Origin: Bacillus piscicola
GTDB taxonomy: Bacteria > Bacillota > Bacilli > Bacillales > Marinococcaceae
Direction: 5' to 3'
NCBI RefSeq assembly: GCF_022458745.1
Contig: NZ_JAJJJF010000017.1
Coordinates: forward strand, 1 to 44,344
DNA length: 44,344 nucleotides
Shown here: piece after piece, positions 41,025 through 44,344 of the stretch
Numbering within the stretch: the first letter of the stretch is position 1
Layout: each line of letters starts with the position of its first letter
Made by a program: the position numbers and the translations under genes
The notes under the pieces: generated by a model
Told to the model about the DNA's origin: nothing
Database searches by the model: none
Seen by the model: only the letters and a program-made list of their open reading frames with translations

Positions 41025-42944
41025 CTAAAATGTTCTCAATAATAACCTCTTCAAGAGAGGGGCGAAATAATCTGGCAGGTCGGAAATACTCGGAATCATT
41101 AATCGGTCTTTACCGTATATATTTTTCATCATTTCATCTTCTCTTTCGTCTATGTCACCATCTGCCAAAAACGTACCAATGACATGGACCCCTTTCTTCC
41201 GCGCTGCTGACACCGCTACATTTGTATCGACAATTCCATTTTGATTGTACCCGGCTGCGGCTGGTTCCCCGTCAGAAAACACGAGCAGAAACTTATTTTT
41301 CTCCCTTCTTGCTGCCAATGTTTTCGTTGCCAAACGAATACTAAAACCATCACGATTATCTTCCTTCGGTTCTAGCTGCATGATCTTTGCGCTTTCCGGT
41401 TGATGAAAAGAATCCGAATGGGAACGAATAACGTGAAAGTAGTTTGGCTGATAGTTGTCCGTAACGTCATTGGCGTCTTCCCAAAATCCTACGATAGCAT
41501 GTGGAACTTTCAATCTGGTTAATACTTCGTGGAACAAAATAATGCTTCTTTTTGTCTCTTCCATTTTTTGATGCATCGAAGCCGAGCAGTCGATAAGCAA
41601 GGTAAACGCTGCATCTAGTTCCTTTGACTGATCCCTTTTTTTATAAAAAACCCGTGGGTTATCGTCAATAATTAAAGACAGCATCTTTTTTGATAGACGC
41701 CCCATAACCAAGTTCTCGTTCGACTCGTTTCTTTTATGTTCTAATGTCTTCTCGATCACTGCAGTAAGCTTCCTTTTATACGTCTCAATTGTTTGTGCAG
41801 CCTCCTTATAAGCTGCTTGATCTGCCGCTGTCGGGGCTTCCGGGTATTTAAAAACAGCCACAGCATGTTGGTTATCAGCATTCTTATGCATTCTCTGCTT
41901 TTGTGAGTCATGAATCTTTTCTTTTTTTTCTAGTGTTTCTAAATCAGAATAATCATTTTTACCGGTTTTTCCCGACGTCCCCTGAATGGCACCCATTGCC
42001 TGATCGCCATCTTCCGTTTCTCTAGTCGCGCCCCCCAACATCCTTGTTTTGGTCCCCGTCTCTAATTCCATTTGCAGCATCGTCTGTTTTCTATCTTTGT
42101 TTTTGCTCTCTCGGTGCCAAGTTGAAAAAGTCTCATCGATTGACTCTTGATTTTTCTTATCAACAGCTTCCTGATCGTCATTAGCCAATTCATCCGTTCG
42201 AGTTAGGTCATCAAATAATGTATCCGTCGTGAGTTCTTCCATATGATGGATGGGAAAGGTGAAATAATCTTTCAACATATCCTTATAGCAGGCTTCTAAT
42301 TGAACGGTTATTTCTTCAGCAAGACGTATCACATTGCTTGTGTTTGATGCTTCAAATGCAGTGTATAAATATGGTTTTAACACTTCAAGCCGGTCTAACT
42401 GGGCTTGGCTCGCCTGGGGAAAGGACGGGTCAGGCTGATTTGCATTTAGTGTCAAGTATATAAGGCAAAATAATTCATCCAAAGCTAAGCTTCTTGTAAC
42501 AGTAGCAGCCAGTTGTGTCTCAAAATAATGATATAGAAAATTCCGGCGACGGGCAAAGTCTTTTTTTGTGCCCGGCCTTTCTCGTTTAATGATCTCTTCA
42601 AGGCGCATGTCTTCCAGTAAGGTGACAAGTTGTCTTGAAAATTTGTACAAGCCAGAGGGGTCAGTCTGTCGAAAATAGACTTGCATGTCCTTGACCGCTG
42701 TATATTTTAACGTACCAATCGCCCGCAAAAAAAGATCTGTTTTATACCCGGATATTTTGTCTTGCTCATTACTTGTATCCCAAAAGTGACTGCCTGTCAT
42801 TATTTTTTTCCTGCTATCGATAAACGACCCATAGGAAAAATCAAATGTGAAGTCTGGCTGACCACTAAGTATCGTTGTCAAATCTTGCAATTGCAGAAAG
42901 AGCCCGGTGTCTACTGTTGTATGTATCCATTGGTTAGGCTTCAT
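41025..42944 (-). CDS. VWA-domain protein, CobT/YojO-like
   Basis: This is a 639-residue protein. The N-terminal half is helical. The middle is charged and low-complexity (about residues 230-360). The C-terminal VWA domain has the metal site LLIDCSASMHQKMEE (DxSxS) and LLVFSDGEPAAAGY. The protein pairs with the MoxR-type ATPase whose stop is 15 bases upstream. Such MoxR-VWA pairs act as chaperones for metal insertion or assembly of partner enzymes; B. subtilis YojN-YojO has the same layout. No chelatase large subunit is nearby. GGGGAGC precedes the ATG. Confidence 0.9.
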   Translation of the reverse strand: MKPNQWIHTTVDTGLFLQLQDLTTILSGQPDFTFDFSYGSFIDSRKKIMTGSHFWDTSNEQDKISGYKTDLFLRAIGTLKYTAVKDMQVYFRQTDPSGLYKFSRQLVTLLEDMRLEEIIKRERPGTKKDFARRRNFLYHYFETQLAATVTRSLALDELFCLIYLTLNANQPDPSFPQASQAQLDRLEVLKPYLYTAFEASNTSNVIRLAEEITVQLEACYKDMLKDYFTFPIHHMEELTTDTLFDDLTRTDELANDDQEAVDKKNQESIDETFSTWHRESKNKDRKQTMLQMELETGTKTRMLGGATRETEDGDQAMGAIQGTSGKTGKNDYSDLETLEKKEKIHDSQKQRMHKNADNQHAVAVFKYPEAPTAADQAAYKEAAQTIETYKRKLTAVIEKTLEHKRNESNENLVMGRLSKKMLSLIIDDNPRVFYKKRDQSKELDAAFTLLIDCSASMHQKMEETKRSIILFHEVLTRLKVPHAIVGFWEDANDVTDNYQPNYFHVIRSHSDSFHQPESAKIMQLEPKEDNRDGFSIRLATKTLAARREKNKFLLVFSDGEPAAAGYNQNGIVDTNVAVSAARKKGVHVIGTFLADGDIDEREDEMMKNIYGKDRLMIPSISDLPDYFAPLLKRLLLRTF

Positions 42945-42959
42945 TTGACATGCTCCCCT

Positions 42960-43835
42960 CTAGAACAATGTCTCTGCTAAATTTTTCACGAATTCTCTTT
43001 CACGTTGTTCTTCCAGCTTATCAGTAATCGCCCGAAGAATAGCACGCTTTGGAGGGATGAAGGTGCTTAAGTCACAAGCGTCAAGCAGAGCACGAATTGA
43101 AGCGGCATCTTCGGCTAATTTACCCTGGTCGACGGCCTGGATAAGATCGGAAGACAATGTCACAAACAAATCAATCGTAGATTTGTCTGTCAATGTCGTA
43201 TTGGAGCGGATTAAATGACGTAGAGATTCGCCTGTAATGTAGGGAACGTCAATGATAATAAAGCGATTTTTCAATGCCTCATTTAATGGCACTGTTCCAA
43301 TGTATCCCTCATTGATAGCAGCAATAACAGTAAAACCTTTTTTGGCCGTTATAGATTCATTTGTGAAAGGGTTTGTTACTGTTCTTCGGTAATCCAATGC
43401 ACCGTTAATAAGCGGCAGTGTCTCTGGCTTCGCCATGTTTACTTCATCAATATAAAGGAACGTTCCTTCTTTCATGGCGGTTGTTACAGGACCCGGAACA
43501 AATTCAATCTCCTGTTTGCCATCTTTATAGGACAATGTTTTAAATCCCATTAAGCTTTCTGCATCCAGATCTACCGAACAGTTAATGCTGAACATGGGCT
43601 GGTGAAATAAATGAGAGAGTGTTTCGGCGAACTTAGTTTTTCCCGAACCGGTAGGTCCTTTCAATAATATATTTTTTCCCAAACCAAGTGCGGAAATGGC
43701 ATCAATGAATAAATCCTTTTTTGGGGGTACATATCCACTTCCACGGATTAACTCTTTAAATTCATTATTTGTCTTACGTTGGTTTTCCTGTAAAAGCTTC
43801 GTTATATTTTCAGGCAGTTGAAAGCTCGTATTCAT
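42960..43835 (-). CDS. MoxR/GvpN-family AAA+ ATPase, YojN-like
   Basis: This 291-residue ATPase starts at 43835 (MNTSFQLPENITKLLQENQR) behind GGAGTTTATT; the longer frame is leader. Walker A is LLKGPTGSGKTKFAETL, Walker B is FLYIDEVNMA, sensor 1 is VIAAINEGY, and LKNRFIIIDVPYI holds the arginine finger. It is the first gene of the pair with the VWA protein and is expected to power its chaperone function. The gene lies just downstream of the 5S/tRNA-Thr unit, separated by a terminator. Confidence 0.92.
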   Translation of the reverse strand: MNTSFQLPENITKLLQENQRKTNNEFKELIRGSGYVPPKKDLFIDAISALGLGKNILLKGPTGSGKTKFAETLSHLFHQPMFSINCSVDLDAESLMGFKTLSYKDGKQEIEFVPGPVTTAMKEGTFLYIDEVNMAKPETLPLINGALDYRRTVTNPFTNESITAKKGFTVIAAINEGYIGTVPLNEALKNRFIIIDVPYITGESLRHLIRSNTTLTDKSTIDLFVTLSSDLIQAVDQGKLAEDAASIRALLDACDLSTFIPPKRAILRAITDKLEEQREREFVKNLAETLF

Positions 43836-43995
43836 GAATAAACTCCTCTCCATCGTATTGTAAAGAGCCTCTACCGACAAGTACGAGATTTTTAATAAAA
43901 AAACACCCTCTGTTACGAATTTCGGCAATCGTAATAAAAGGCGTTCGAAGTTGTTTTTCTTTTCTTGTTGGAGCTATCACGTCTTGCACGTACAT

Positions 43996-44020
43996 AAAAA
44001 AACATCCTATGAAATAGGAC
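43996..44020 (-). terminator. Terminator of the 5S/tRNA-Thr unit
   Basis: On the minus strand TCCTAT and ATAGGA form a short stem with a 3-base loop, followed by seven T residues (43996-44002). Confidence 0.8.
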
Positions 44021-44037
44021 GCTAATTTCAACAAGTA

Positions 44038-44114
44038 TGGAGCTTCCTAGCGGGCTCGAACCGCTGACCTCATCCTTACCATGGATGCGCTCTACCAACT
44101 GAGCTAAGGAAGCT
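44038..44114 (-). tRNA. tRNA-Thr (GGT)
   Basis: It begins AGCTTCCTTAGCTCAG; the anticodon loop is ATGGTAA (anticodon GGT), the T loop is GGTTCGAGCCC and CCA is encoded. It lies 33 bases after 5S rRNA in the same transcript. Confidence 0.95.
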
Positions 44115-44147
44115 TATGAAACAAAATATTGCGATACAAAAATATAA

Positions 44148-44264
<117 letters not shown>

Positions 44265-44344
44265 CTAACTAGCACAGGTTGTGCTCGTATCTGCGATACA
44301 ATTCTTATAAGCAAAAGATCCTTTAAGGCGCGAATCTTTGCCTC

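Noticed and set aside
43810-44002. Open frame after tRNA-Thr beginning MYVQDVIAPTRKEKQ
   Set aside because: Its start sits in the T run of the tRNA terminator and its end overlaps the MoxR-type gene by 25 bases. There is no family resemblance, so a chance frame is more likely.

Overview
The window is a piece of a low-G+C Firmicutes chromosome, most likely from the family Bacillaceae. The evidence is the cdaA-ybbR-glmM-glmS order with a glmS ribozyme, a Spo0E-type phosphatase, SigA-like promoters, strong AGGAGG ribosome binding sites, and tRNA and 5S genes nested among housekeeping genes. A moderately halophilic or alkaliphilic relative (Halobacillus/Virgibacillus type) is only a guess.

Positions 19-27202 are a Tn7-like transposon inserted 25 bp downstream of the glmS stop codon, the classical attTn7 position. 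The left end (TGTAGC..., three spaced TnsB-type sites) and the right end (TGTGGC..., four abutting sites) reproduce the Tn7 end layout. The operon tnsA-tnsB-tnsC-[two extra genes]-tnsD-tnsE runs leftward from the right end. TnsA, TnsB and TnsD keep the catalytic or zinc-ligand spacing of Tn7. The two extra genes encode a Clp-type AAA+ ATPase and a partner with a tentative DUF6414-like look; they sit between tnsC and tnsD with short gaps on both sides. An Abi_C-type abortive-infection gene lies between the right end and tnsA. Beyond tnsE come a small membrane protein and a 443-residue protein that share an unusual Asn-rich motif. These three loci are the best candidates for defence functions, and the two-gene pairs do not match any named system I know.

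The rest of the cargo bay (about 0.2-14.2 kb) is a mosaic: a two-component system with a lipoprotein, small membrane proteins, an Xre regulator operon, a G+C-richer PadR-HAAS-propeller operon, a MerR regulator, a broken tyrosine recombinase, a toxin-antitoxin pair with a frameshifted toxin, a decayed IS110 copy with a possible bridge-RNA leader, and an IS3 scrap. A family of GGGCGC/CGGAA hairpins is scattered between these genes. At 6081-6180 lies a fossil of a second Tn7-like right end, including its adjoining hairpin. This suggests that the island formed by tandem insertions at the same attachment site.

From 27228 onward the chromosome is ordinary: glmS with its ribozyme leader, glmM, ybbR (cdaR) and cdaA, so c-di-AMP synthesis is coupled to cell-wall precursor synthesis. 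Then come a Spo0E-like gene, five tRNAs, and ddl-murF-hydrolase. These are followed by a VanY-like lipoprotein divergent from a nuclease lipoprotein and an acyltransferase, then a MoxR/VWA pair, tRNA-Thr and 5S rRNA. Many ORFs given by raw translation start upstream of the real start; starts below were chosen from ribosome binding sites.
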